A stretch of DNA of 42,586 nt from positions 1 through 42,586 of the forward strand of contig CACFVG010000008.1 of the NCBI GenBank assembly GCA_902569725.1. The letters are read 5' to 3'. This DNA is from an uncultured Pelagibacteraceae bacterium (GTDB taxonomy: Bacteria > Pseudomonadota > Alphaproteobacteria > Pelagibacterales > Pelagibacteraceae). A program made the position numbers and the translations under genes. Each line of letters begins with the position of its first letter. The first letter of the stretch is position 1. The notes beneath the pieces were generated by a model. That model searched no databases. It was not told the DNA's origin and saw nothing but the letters and a program-made list of their open reading frames with translations. This document shows, in pieces, positions 9,932 to 19,035 of the stretch.

Positions 9932-11851
9932 ATGGAATTTGAATATCTAATTATTTTTCTACCTTTATTAGGCGCTATCATTTCAGGATTTTTTGGAAAT
10001 TTTATAGGTTCAAGAAATTCAGAAATTTTAACTAGTTTTTTTGTTTCGATTTCATCAATTTTTTCTTTTTTAATTTTTTATAAGGTCTTTAATAATGGTT
10101 ACACAAACAATCTAGATATACTTACTTGGATAAACTCAGGAACATTTAATGTTAACTGGTCCATAAAAATAGATGCTCTTTCATCAGTAATGTTGGTTGT
10201 TGTAACATTGGTCTCCTCAATTGTTCACATATACTCAATTGGATATATGTCACACGATCCACATAAACAGCGATTTATGTCATACTTGTCATTATTTACA
10301 TTTTCAATGTTAATGCTCGTGACTTCAAATAATTTTTTACAGCTATTTTTTGGATGGGAAGGTGTAGGTTTATGTTCATATTTTTTAATAGGTTTTTGGT
10401 TTAAAAAAGAAAGTGCTAATACTGCCGCTATAAAAGCTTTTGTTGTTAATCGTGTAGGAGATTTTGGATTTGCTTTAGGAATATTTTTAATATTTTATTT
10501 GTTTGGAACAGTTAATTATACTGAAGTATTTGAATTAATACCTCAGTCTTTAGATAAAAATTTATCCTTTCTAGGGATAAATTTTAATGCAATTAATTTA
10601 ATTTGTATTCTTTTATTTATTGGCGCAATGGGAAAATCTGCACAAATATTTTTACACACATGGTTACCTGATGCAATGGAAGGACCTACGCCAGTATCTG
10701 CATTGATTCATGCTGCCACTATGGTTACTGCTGGTGTATTTTTAATTGTTAGATGTTCGCCAATTTTCGAGTATTCTCCACTTGCATTAAATATTATTAC
10801 TATTGTTGGTATGTCCACGGCTTTTTTTGCTGCAACAGTAGCTTTAGTTCAAGATGACATTAAAAAAATAATAGCTTATTCAACTTGCAGCCAATTAGGT
10901 TATATGTTTTTTGCTGCTGGTGTTGGTGCTTATAATGTTGCTATGTTTCATTTATTTACCCACGCCTTCTTTAAAGCTTTATTATTTCTAGGATCTGGTT
11001 CAATAATTCATTCATTTAAGGACGAACAAAATATCAATTTAATGGGAGGTGTTTGGAAAAAACTTCCTTATACCTGGATATTAATGATAGTAGGAACTCT
11101 TGCATTAACGGGTTTTCCATTTTTATCTGGTTTTTATTCTAAAGATGCAATTATTGAATTTGCTTATTTAAGAGGAAATACAGCTGGTTATTTTGCTGCT
11201 GGAATAGGCGTATTTACAGCATTATTAACTTCAATCTATTCTTGGAGATTAATGTTTAAAGCTTTTCACGGTAACTACAATAATAAAAAATTAAATATAT
11301 CTAGTATACATGAGTCACCAATGGTTATGATCATCCCATTAATCATTCTTGCAATTGGTGCTATATTTTCTGGATTTTTATTTAAAGACTTATTTATAGG
11401 AATTGAATCATCAGGTAATTTTTGGAAAAATTCAATTTTATTTTTAGAACCATTGAGCAAAGATCATCCTCCTTTATGGTTTATACTTTTAACACCAATA
11501 TTAGTGATTTTATCAATACCTATGGCTTACTACTTTTTTATTAAAAATATTAAAATTACAAAAGATATAGTTAATGGAAACCTACCTTTGTATAATTTTC
11601 TAAAAAATAAATGGTATTTTGACGAATTATATGACTATTTATTTGTAAATCCTTGTAAGAAAATAGGTTTATATTTTTGGAAAAAAATAGATTTAAGATT
11701 TATAGACAGATTTGGACCAGATGGAATTTCAAGTTTAATAAAAAATATTTCTTTATTAGCAGTTAAATTTCAAAATGGATTTATATATCATTATGCATTT
11801 GTAATGTTATTAGGATTTTCTGCCTTATTAACTTTTTTAATACTTAAATAA
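9932..11851 (+). CDS. nuoL: NADH-quinone oxidoreductase subunit L
   Basis: NuoL (ND5 equivalent) is the distal antiporter-like proton-pumping subunit, which also carries the long lateral helix. Conserved elements are FFGWEGVGLCSYFLIGFW (about residues 138-155) with the channel glutamate, HTWLPDAMEGPTPVSALIHA (about residues 243-262), and the following helix ATMVTAGVFLI. The length of 639 residues is typical. The C-terminal third, which holds the lateral helix, is less conserved but remains strongly hydrophobic. Its stop overlaps the nuoM ATG by one base. Confidence 0.98.
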   Translation: MEFEYLIIFLPLLGAIISGFFGNFIGSRNSEILTSFFVSISSIFSFLIFYKVFNNGYTNNLDILTWINSGTFNVNWSIKIDALSSVMLVVVTLVSSIVHIYSIGYMSHDPHKQRFMSYLSLFTFSMLMLVTSNNFLQLFFGWEGVGLCSYFLIGFWFKKESANTAAIKAFVVNRVGDFGFALGIFLIFYLFGTVNYTEVFELIPQSLDKNLSFLGINFNAINLICILLFIGAMGKSAQIFLHTWLPDAMEGPTPVSALIHAATMVTAGVFLIVRCSPIFEYSPLALNIITIVGMSTAFFAATVALVQDDIKKIIAYSTCSQLGYMFFAAGVGAYNVAMFHLFTHAFFKALLFLGSGSIIHSFKDEQNINLMGGVWKKLPYTWILMIVGTLALTGFPFLSGFYSKDAIIEFAYLRGNTAGYFAAGIGVFTALLTSIYSWRLMFKAFHGNYNNKKLNISSIHESPMVMIIPLIILAIGAIFSGFLFKDLFIGIESSGNFWKNSILFLEPLSKDHPPLWFILLTPILVILSIPMAYYFFIKNIKITKDIVNGNLPLYNFLKNKWYFDELYDYLFVNPCKKIGLYFWKKIDLRFIDRFGPDGISSLIKNISLLAVKFQNGFIYHYAFVMLLGFSALLTFLILK

Positions 11852-13338
11852 TGGATTTTCCTATTTTATCATCGTTAATTTTGTTGCCATTATTAGGCTC
11901 TATATTTATATTTTTTTCAAAATCTAAATCAAGTACACATCTAACAAGTAAATATTTGTCACTATTTGTTTCATTTGCTAATTTTATTTTATCTTTATAT
12001 CTTTGGTATTTATTTGATCCAACTTCTGCTGAATTTCAATTTTTAGAAGAACAATCTTGGATTAAAGGTTTTGTAAATTATAAAGTGGGAGTAGATGGTA
12101 TTTCAATTCTATTTATTATTTTAACAACGTTTATAACACCTATATGTGTTGTATCTGTAAATAGTACAATCAAATATAGATTAAAAGATTTTCTTGTTGC
12201 AATCCTTGTAATGGAATCTCTAATGATTGGTGTTTTTTGTTCATTAGACTTAGTTATATTTTATCTTTTTTTTGAAGGAGGTTTAATTCCAATGTTTTTA
12301 ATCATTGGTATTTGGGGTGGTGAAAGAAGAGTTTATTCTGCATTTAAATTTTTTCTTTACACACTGCTTGGTTCAGTTCTTATGCTTGTCGCAATAATTT
12401 CAATATATTGGATTACAGGTACAACAGATGTTACTTATTTACTTAGCCTAGGAATTGATCAGAAGTATCAATATTTATTATGGCTAGCTTTTTTTAGTTC
12501 GTTTGCAGTTAAAACTCCAATGTGGCCTGTTCATACTTGGCTACCAGATGCTCACGTTGAAGCGCCAACTGCTGGATCAGTCTTATTAGCTGCGATTTTA
12601 TTAAAAATGGCTGGATATGGATTTATAAGATTTTCGATTGGTCTTTTTCCTATTGCTTCAGAATATTTTATCCCTTTAATATATATTTTAAGTTTAATTG
12701 CTATTATTTACACTTCACTTGTTGCGTTAATGCAAGAAGATATGAAAAAATTAATTGCTTATTCTTCTGTAGCACATATGGGATTTGTAACTTTGGGAAT
12801 ATTTACATTTACACAGCAGGGTCTAGAAGGAAGTATATTTCAAATGATTAGCCATGGTTTAGTCTCAGCTGCACTATTCTTATCAGTTGGTGTAATTTAT
12901 GAGAGAATGCATACAAGACTAATAGTTAATTATGGTGGGTTGGTTTCTGTAATGCCTAAATACGCTATTGTTTTAATGGTATTTACACTTGGTGCAGTAG
13001 GTCTTCCGGGCACAAGTGGTTTTATAGGAGAATTTTTGATTTTGATTGGTACATTTAAAAAAAGTTTTTTAGTTGCAACTATAGCAAGCTTAGGAGTGAT
13101 TTTAGCTGCATCCTATATGTTATGGCTTTACAAAAGAGTAGTGTTTGGTGAAATTCAGAAAAATGAAATTAAAAAAATGGTTGACTTAAATAAATCAGAA
13201 ATTTTTATACTTTCTTCACTTGTTTTTCCAATTATTTTTTTTGGTTTTTATCCTGAGCCATTATTGAGTACAACAGAAACTTCTATAGAAAATTTAATTG
13301 AAATGTACAACATTAATATAAATTTAATAAAAAAATAA
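11851..13338 (+). CDS. nuoM: NADH-quinone oxidoreductase subunit M
   Basis: NuoM (ND4 equivalent) is an antiporter-like proton-pumping subunit. The key glutamate lies in FEGGLIPMFLIIGIWGG (about residues 140-156), and the HTWLPDAHVEAPTAGSVLLA block with the lysine-containing LLKMAGYG (about residues 230-258) is clear. Hydrophobic segments run across nearly all 495 residues, a usual length. It begins at the last base of nuoL and ends immediately before the nuoN ATG. Confidence 0.98.
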   Translation: MDFPILSSLILLPLLGSIFIFFSKSKSSTHLTSKYLSLFVSFANFILSLYLWYLFDPTSAEFQFLEEQSWIKGFVNYKVGVDGISILFIILTTFITPICVVSVNSTIKYRLKDFLVAILVMESLMIGVFCSLDLVIFYLFFEGGLIPMFLIIGIWGGERRVYSAFKFFLYTLLGSVLMLVAIISIYWITGTTDVTYLLSLGIDQKYQYLLWLAFFSSFAVKTPMWPVHTWLPDAHVEAPTAGSVLLAAILLKMAGYGFIRFSIGLFPIASEYFIPLIYILSLIAIIYTSLVALMQEDMKKLIAYSSVAHMGFVTLGIFTFTQQGLEGSIFQMISHGLVSAALFLSVGVIYERMHTRLIVNYGGLVSVMPKYAIVLMVFTLGAVGLPGTSGFIGEFLILIGTFKKSFLVATIASLGVILAASYMLWLYKRVVFGEIQKNEIKKMVDLNKSEIFILSSLVFPIIFFGFYPEPLLSTTETSIENLIEMYNININLIKK

Positions 13339-14754
13339 ATGATTAATTTAAATTTTATTTATTCGGAAATATTTATTTGTTTAGCAATAATGATTTTGTT
13401 AATTATAGGAGTATTTAAAAAAAATAGTTCATATTTAATTTACAATTTAAGTATTTTATCCTTATTTGTTTGTTTAGCCCTGATTTTTAATTTCCCAATA
13501 AATGAAAATGTGGAATTATTTAATAATAGTTACAAGATTGATTACTTATCATCCTTTATGAAAATTTTATTAATTTTGTCAGGAATTTTTGTATTGCTTT
13601 CATCTAGTAAATATATCCAAATAATTAAAATAAATAAAATTGAATATCCAATCTTAGTTTTATCATCAATAACAGGAATGATGGTAATGATTAGTTCAAA
13701 TGATTTAATCTTATTTTATATGGGTTTAGAATTACAGTCACTAGCATTATATGTTTTATCATCATTTAATAGAGACAATATATTATCTTCGGAGTCTGGA
13801 TTAAAATATTTTGTTTTAAGCGCATTATCATCTGGTCTACTTCTTTATGGTTGTTCATTAATTTATGGTTTTTCGGGTTCAACAAATTTTAATATAATTG
13901 CAGAAAATATAAATCAAGATAGTTATGGATTAACTTTTGGAATAATTTTTATAATTACCGGATTAGCGTTTAAAATATCTGCTGTTCCATTTCATATGTG
14001 GGCCCCAGATGTTTATGAAGGGTCGCCAACATCAGTAACTATTTTTTTTGCAATATTGCCAAAAATCGCAGCTTTAACGGTCTTTATAAGAATTTTATAT
14101 GTTCCGTTTTTTAATATTATAGATCAATGGCAAACTATAATCGTTTTTCTTTCTATAGCTTCAATGTTGTTTGGATCAATTGCAGCAATTGGCCAAAAAA
14201 ATCTTAAAAGACTAATTGCATATAGCTCTATAGGTCATATGGGTTATGCCTTAGCAGGTATATCAACAGGAACTAATCAAGGAATACAAAGTTCAATAAC
14301 TTATATTTCAATTTACTTATTTATGAATTTGGCATTTTTTGGTTGTCTTTTTATGTTAAGAAGAGATGAAAAGTATTTTGAAAATATTGCAGATTTATCA
14401 GGATTATCTAAAAATCATCCATTATTATCATTTTCATTTTTGATTGTATTATTTTCTTTAGCAGGCATACCTCCACTAGTTGGTTTTTTTGCTAAATTTT
14501 ATATTTTTACTGCCGTGATTGAACAATCGATGTACTCTTTAGCAATAATCGGCTTACTTTCAACAGTTATAGCTGCATTTTATTATTTAAGAATTATAAA
14601 AGTAATTTATTTTGATAAAGAAAAAGACAAATACGATAAAAATCATAATATTGGATTAAAAATATCACTAGCTATTTCAACAATATTTATTCTTTTTTAT
14701 TTTATCTATCCAAGCCCTCTAATTGAAATAATAGAAAAAATTAATATTATTTAA
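13339..14754 (+). CDS. nuoN: NADH-quinone oxidoreductase subunit N
   Basis: NuoN (ND2 equivalent) is the third antiporter-like subunit and closes the complex I operon. It shows the channel glutamate in YMGLELQSLALYVLSSF (about residues 127-143) and the block FHMWAPDVYEGSPTSVTIFF (about residues 218-237). It has 471 residues with hydrophobic helices throughout. The stop TAATG overlaps the biotin ligase start by one base, so transcription and probably translation continue into the next genes. Confidence 0.97.
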   Translation: MINLNFIYSEIFICLAIMILLIIGVFKKNSSYLIYNLSILSLFVCLALIFNFPINENVELFNNSYKIDYLSSFMKILLILSGIFVLLSSSKYIQIIKINKIEYPILVLSSITGMMVMISSNDLILFYMGLELQSLALYVLSSFNRDNILSSESGLKYFVLSALSSGLLLYGCSLIYGFSGSTNFNIIAENINQDSYGLTFGIIFIITGLAFKISAVPFHMWAPDVYEGSPTSVTIFFAILPKIAALTVFIRILYVPFFNIIDQWQTIIVFLSIASMLFGSIAAIGQKNLKRLIAYSSIGHMGYALAGISTGTNQGIQSSITYISIYLFMNLAFFGCLFMLRRDEKYFENIADLSGLSKNHPLLSFSFLIVLFSLAGIPPLVGFFAKFYIFTAVIEQSMYSLAIIGLLSTVIAAFYYLRIIKVIYFDKEKDKYDKNHNIGLKISLAISTIFILFYFIYPSPLIEIIEKINII

Positions 14755-15275
14755 TGAGCTTTAAAAAATTTTCTTATAAAAATGTTAATAACACTAATGA
14801 TTTAGCAATTAAAAAAATTAAAACAGGAATTACCCAAGGTATAATTGTTGCTGATTATCAAAAAAAAGGAAGAGGTCAATATGGAAAAAAATGGATATCA
14901 TTTAAGGGAAATTTATTTATGACTATTTTTTTTAAAATTAAAGAAAATATAAATATAAAAAAAACTACTATTCTTAACTGTAAAATAATAAAAAAATCAT
15001 TAATACAATATATTAAAAAAAAAATTACGATTAAGTCACCTAACGATTTATTGCTTAATAAAAAAAAAATATGTGGGATACTTCAAGAGGTAAAGTATAG
15101 CAACGAAGCAAAATTTATAGTAATTGGAATTGGAATTAACTTAATCAAGAATCCAACAATTAAAAATTATCCAACTACTAATATTTTTGAAGAAACTGGC
15201 TTAAAAGTAAAAAAGTATAATCTAATCAAAAATATAGAAAAAAATTATATTAAAAACCTAAAACTATTTGCATAA
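14754..15275 (+). CDS. birA: Minimal biotin-[acetyl-CoA carboxylase] ligase
   Basis: This enzyme activates biotin with ATP and attaches it to the biotin carrier protein of acetyl-CoA carboxylase and other biotin enzymes. The biotinyl-adenylate loop is visible as KGRGQYGKKW (about residues 38-47), followed by SPNDLLLNKKKICGILQE (about residues 96-113) and GIGINL. The tryptophan usual in the KWPND motif is replaced by serine. At 173 residues it contains only the catalytic domain, with neither the N-terminal DNA-binding domain of E. coli BirA nor the full C-terminal domain, so it cannot act as a classical repressor. The position after nuoN and before coaX is common in alphaproteobacteria. Confidence 0.9.
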   Translation: MSFKKFSYKNVNNTNDLAIKKIKTGITQGIIVADYQKKGRGQYGKKWISFKGNLFMTIFFKIKENINIKKTTILNCKIIKKSLIQYIKKKITIKSPNDLLLNKKKICGILQEVKYSNEAKFIVIGIGINLIKNPTIKNYPTTNIFEETGLKVKKYNLIKNIEKNYIKNLKLFA

Positions 15276-15301
15276 AAAACTTAATTGATTAAGAATATAT
15301 A

Positions 15302-16045
15302 ATGTACGTTATTGGAGATATAGGAAATACCGAAACAAAAATCTGTGTATATTCTACGCAAAAAAAAATTGTAAAAAAAATAATTTTAAAATCTTACTTA
15401 ATAAATAACAAATATCTAAAAAAAAATTTATCTTCTATTTTTAAAAAAAAAAAAGTAATTAAAAAAATTATTTTCAGCAGTGTTGTTCCAAAAATATTTA
15501 AACTTATAAAAGTTTTTCTATTAAAAAACTATAAATTAAAATGTTATGAAATTAAACAGCTTAAAATAAATAAATTAATCAAAATTTTAGTTAATAGAAA
15601 ACAAATAGGATCTGATAGACTTTGTAATGCAATTGGAATTAATGATAATAGAAATAATTATATTATTATAGACTTTGGTACTGCTACTACTTTTGATGTT
15701 ATAATTAAAAATAAATATTTAGGTGGTATTATTGCACCTGGTGTATCACTTTCTCTCAATACTCTTGTTTCTAAAGCTTCACTTATACCTTCTTTAAAAT
15801 TAAAAAAAGTTAAAAATGTTTTAGGTAAAAATACTATTTCGGCTGTTAGATCTGGTTTTTATTGGGGTTATATTGGTTTAGTAGAAAATATAATTGATAA
15901 AATTTCCAAATATACTAAAAAAAAATATAAGTTAATTTTAACAGGTGGTTACTCGCATTTATTTATTAAATCTTTAAAGCAAAAAGCTTATTTAGATAAA
16001 GATATAACTATAAAGGGTCTATTAAAAATTGCTAAATTATTATGA
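15302..16045 (+). CDS. coaX: Type III pantothenate kinase
   Basis: CoaX phosphorylates pantothenate, the first step of coenzyme A synthesis, and belongs to the ASKHA fold. Signatures are the N-terminal phosphate loop GDIGNTETK (about residues 5-13), GSDRLCNAIG (about residues 103-112) with the catalytic aspartate, and DFGTATTFDV (about residues 124-133). Length (247 residues) is usual. The region around residues 30-60 is extremely lysine-rich, with a run of 12 A at 15443-15454 encoding four lysines. It follows birA after 26 bases and overlaps RNase J by four bases. Confidence 0.94.
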   Translation: MYVIGDIGNTETKICVYSTQKKIVKKIILKSYLINNKYLKKNLSSIFKKKKVIKKIIFSSVVPKIFKLIKVFLLKNYKLKCYEIKQLKINKLIKILVNRKQIGSDRLCNAIGINDNRNNYIIIDFGTATTFDVIIKNKYLGGIIAPGVSLSLNTLVSKASLIPSLKLKKVKNVLGKNTISAVRSGFYWGYIGLVENIIDKISKYTKKKYKLILTGGYSHLFIKSLKQKAYLDKDITIKGLLKIAKLL

Positions 16046-17700
16046 AAGATGAATTAATATTTTGTCCACTTGGTGGGTCCGGAGAAATTGGGATGAATAT
16101 GAATTTATATGCATATGGAAAACCTGATTCTCAAAAATGGATTATTGTTGATGTTGGTGTTACTTTTGCAGATGATGCTCTTCCGGGTATAGATTTAATA
16201 TATGCTGACCCTGGTTTTATAGTTGATAAAAAAGAAAATCTATTAGGCATTGTTTTAACTCATGCTCATGAGGATCATATTGGAGCTATAACTTTTGTTT
16301 GGAGAAAATTAAAATGTAAAATTTATGCAACTCCATTTACTGCAAATCTTGTTACTGAAAAATTTAAAGAAAAAAAAATCGATATAATTCCTTATTTAAA
16401 AATTGTTAAATTAAATGGAATAATTGATCTTAATCCATTTAAAATAGAGTTTGTGACTTTAACTCACTCAATACTTGAACCGAATGGTTTAAAAATTGAT
16501 ACTCCAGCTGGAACAATTTTTCATACTGGTGATTGGAAAGTCGACCCTAACCCTTTGGTGGGTAATAAGGTTAATGAAGAAAAGCTTAAAAAAATTGGAG
16601 ATAGTGGAGTTCTAGCTATGATATGTGACTCAACAAACGTTTTTAGCATAGGAAGAGCTGGATCTGAAGCAGATGTAAGAAAAAATATGCTTAATGTTAT
16701 GTCACGCCAAAAAAAAAAAATTTTAGTAACTTCTTTTGCTTCTAATGTTGCTCGAATGGAAACAGTATTTTATTGTGCCGAGAAGATAGGTAGGCATATT
16801 TCGTTGGTTGGTAGATCCATGCAAAGAATATATAAAGCTGCAAGACAATGTGGTTATCTTCAAAATGTTATAGAACCTCTTGATCCAAGGGATACAAAAA
16901 AATTAGCACGAGATAAAATCGTTTATCTTTGTACAGGTAGCCAAGGAGAACCTATGGGCGCATTAAATAGAATTTCAAATTTTAATCACCCAGATGTATT
17001 TATTGAAAAGGATGATACAGTTATATTTTCTTCAAAGATAATACCAGGTAATGTTAGAAAACATTACAATGTTCATAACAAACTTTTAAAAGATGGGATT
17101 AATGTAATCACAGAAGAAACCGAGTTTGTTCATGTTTCTGGTCATCCAAATAGAGAAGATTTGAAAGATATGTATAATTGGATTAGACCTAATTGCCTTA
17201 TTCCAGTACATGGTGAACATAGACATATGAAAGAACAAATAAATTTTGCTCATGAATTGAAAATTCCATATCCTGTTCAAGTAGAAAATGGAGATATAGT
17301 AAAAATTTATCCAGGTAATAAACCGCATGTTTATGATAAAGCTCCATCCGGTAGATTGTGTGTTGATGGAGAAATCTCAATAGAAGAAGATTCTATATTT
17401 ATTAAAGAAAGAAAAAATTTAGCTAATAATGGATTTATTGACTTAACGCTAATTATTTCAAATAAAGGAACGTTAATTAGCAAACCCCTGCTAAATCTTA
17501 AAGGTTTACCAATTTTTGAAGAAGAAGAATTTTTTGATGGTTTAGAAGAAGAAATATTAAAGATTACGAAAACTTTTTCATTAAAAAATGCTAAACAAAA
17601 TCAAAATTTAATTGAAGGGCTAAAAAAAACGTGCAGAAAATATACAAAAGAAAAAACTGGAAAAAAGCCAATAACTAATATTAATGTGGTAAGAATATAA
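16042..17700 (+). CDS. rnj: Ribonuclease J
   Basis: RNase J is a metallo-beta-lactamase/beta-CASP nuclease with 5'-to-3' exonuclease and endonuclease activity in mRNA decay and rRNA maturation. The zinc-binding motif HAHEDH is at residues 74-79, and further metal ligands occur in HTGDWK (about residues 159-164) and in VSGHPNRED and VHGEHRHMKE in the beta-CASP region. At 552 residues it matches the alphaproteobacterial family. It carries a run of 12 A at 16709-16720 inside the frame. The coaX-rnj-proS order is conserved in alphaproteobacteria. Confidence 0.96.
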   Translation: MKDELIFCPLGGSGEIGMNMNLYAYGKPDSQKWIIVDVGVTFADDALPGIDLIYADPGFIVDKKENLLGIVLTHAHEDHIGAITFVWRKLKCKIYATPFTANLVTEKFKEKKIDIIPYLKIVKLNGIIDLNPFKIEFVTLTHSILEPNGLKIDTPAGTIFHTGDWKVDPNPLVGNKVNEEKLKKIGDSGVLAMICDSTNVFSIGRAGSEADVRKNMLNVMSRQKKKILVTSFASNVARMETVFYCAEKIGRHISLVGRSMQRIYKAARQCGYLQNVIEPLDPRDTKKLARDKIVYLCTGSQGEPMGALNRISNFNHPDVFIEKDDTVIFSSKIIPGNVRKHYNVHNKLLKDGINVITEETEFVHVSGHPNREDLKDMYNWIRPNCLIPVHGEHRHMKEQINFAHELKIPYPVQVENGDIVKIYPGNKPHVYDKAPSGRLCVDGEISIEEDSIFIKERKNLANNGFIDLTLIISNKGTLISKPLLNLKGLPIFEEEEFFDGLEEEILKITKTFSLKNAKQNQNLIEGLKKTCRKYTKEKTGKKPITNINVVRI

Positions 17701-17703
17701 CAA

Positions 17704-19035
17704 ATGCTCTTTTCAAAATTATTTATACCAATTTTAAAAAATAATCCTTCTGAAGCTGTAATTAAATCACATCAATTAATGCTTAGAACGGGAATGATAA
17801 AACAATCCTCAGCTGGAATATATTCATGGCTACCATTAGGATTTAAGGTAATGAAAAAAATAGAACAAATTGTTCGTGAGGAGCAGGATAGAATTGGTGC
17901 ACAGGAAATTTTAATGCCTACTATACAATCCAGTGAAATTTGGAAAGAAAGTGGGAGATACGAAGATTATGGTGAAGAAATGTTAAGAATTAAAGACAGA
18001 CAAAACAGGGAAATGCTTTATGGACCAACTAATGAAGAATTAATAACCGACATATTTAGAACAAGTGTAAAATCTTACAAATCTCTGCCACAACTTCTTT
18101 ACCACATTCAGTGGAAATTTAGAGACGAACTAAGACCTAGGTTTGGAATAATGAGGTGTAGAGAATTTTATATGAAAGATGCATATTCATTTGATTTAAG
18201 TGATGAAGAAGCAAATTTTTCTTATAATAAATTTTTCCTTTCTTATTTAAGAACTTTTCAAAGATTAGAACTATCGGCAATACCTATGGCAGCAGATACA
18301 GGGCCGATAGGAGGAAATTTATCACATGAATTTGTAATACTTGCCGAAACCGGAGAAAGCAAAATTTATTCTGATAAAAGAATATTTGATGTTAATAGCA
18401 ATAAAACTAAATTAGAAAAAAATTCATTAAATGAATTAAGAGAACAGTATGAAAAATTTTATGCTGTTACAGATGAAAAATTTAACAAAAGTGAATTTGA
18501 AAAAAATGTACCTGAACAATATAGATTGCATACAAAAGGTATCGAGGTAGGGCATATTTTTTATTTTGGAGATAAATATTCTAAACCAATGAATGCATCA
18601 GTAGATTTTCAAGGAAAAAAAGAATTTGTTAAAATGGGATCATATGGTGTTGGTGTGTCAAGATTAGTTGGAGCGATTATAGAAGCAAAATATGATGAAA
18701 AAAATGAAATTATGAATTGGCCAATTTCAGTTTCTCCATACGAATGTGCTATTATTCCATTGATTAATAAAAATGATAACTCTAATTTAGAGAAAGCACA
18801 CAATATTTATAAATATTTAAATGAAAAGGAAGTTGATGCTATAATAGATGATGCTGATGAAAACTTTTCTTCAAAAATAAAAAAATTCAATCTAATTGGA
18901 ATACCTTTTCAAATTATGATTGGTAAAAAATCTGAAGGAAATTTACTTGAATTTAATGAAATTGGAAAAAAAACTCAAAATCTGCCTATTGAAGATATAG
19001 CAAAAATTATAATTAATAAAAAAAAAATAAATTGA
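17704..19035 (+). CDS. proS: Prolyl-tRNA synthetase (short alphaproteobacterial type)
   Basis: ProS charges tRNA-Pro with proline. Class II motifs are visible: motif 2 as FRDELRPRFG followed by RCREFYMKDAYSFD (about residues 140-166) and motif 3 as GSYGVGVSRLVGAIIEA (about residues 312-328). At 443 residues it is the short form lacking the editing insertion found in the 570-residue E. coli enzyme, as is usual in alphaproteobacteria, so any Ala-tRNA-Pro editing must be done by a separate protein. The C-terminal anticodon-binding domain covers about residues 345-440. Its stop overlaps the TTG start of lolE. Confidence 0.97.
   Translation: MLFSKLFIPILKNNPSEAVIKSHQLMLRTGMIKQSSAGIYSWLPLGFKVMKKIEQIVREEQDRIGAQEILMPTIQSSEIWKESGRYEDYGEEMLRIKDRQNREMLYGPTNEELITDIFRTSVKSYKSLPQLLYHIQWKFRDELRPRFGIMRCREFYMKDAYSFDLSDEEANFSYNKFFLSYLRTFQRLELSAIPMAADTGPIGGNLSHEFVILAETGESKIYSDKRIFDVNSNKTKLEKNSLNELREQYEKFYAVTDEKFNKSEFEKNVPEQYRLHTKGIEVGHIFYFGDKYSKPMNASVDFQGKKEFVKMGSYGVGVSRLVGAIIEAKYDEKNEIMNWPISVSPYECAIIPLINKNDNSNLEKAHNIYKYLNEKEVDAIIDDADENFSSKIKKFNLIGIPFQIMIGKKSEGNLLEFNEIGKKTQNLPIEDIAKIIINKKKIN

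Noticed and set aside
15280-15293. CTTAAT-TG-ATTAAG inverted repeat between birA and coaX
   Set aside because: Only six base pairs with a two-base loop and no T-run; too weak for a terminator or operator claim in this AT-rich setting.
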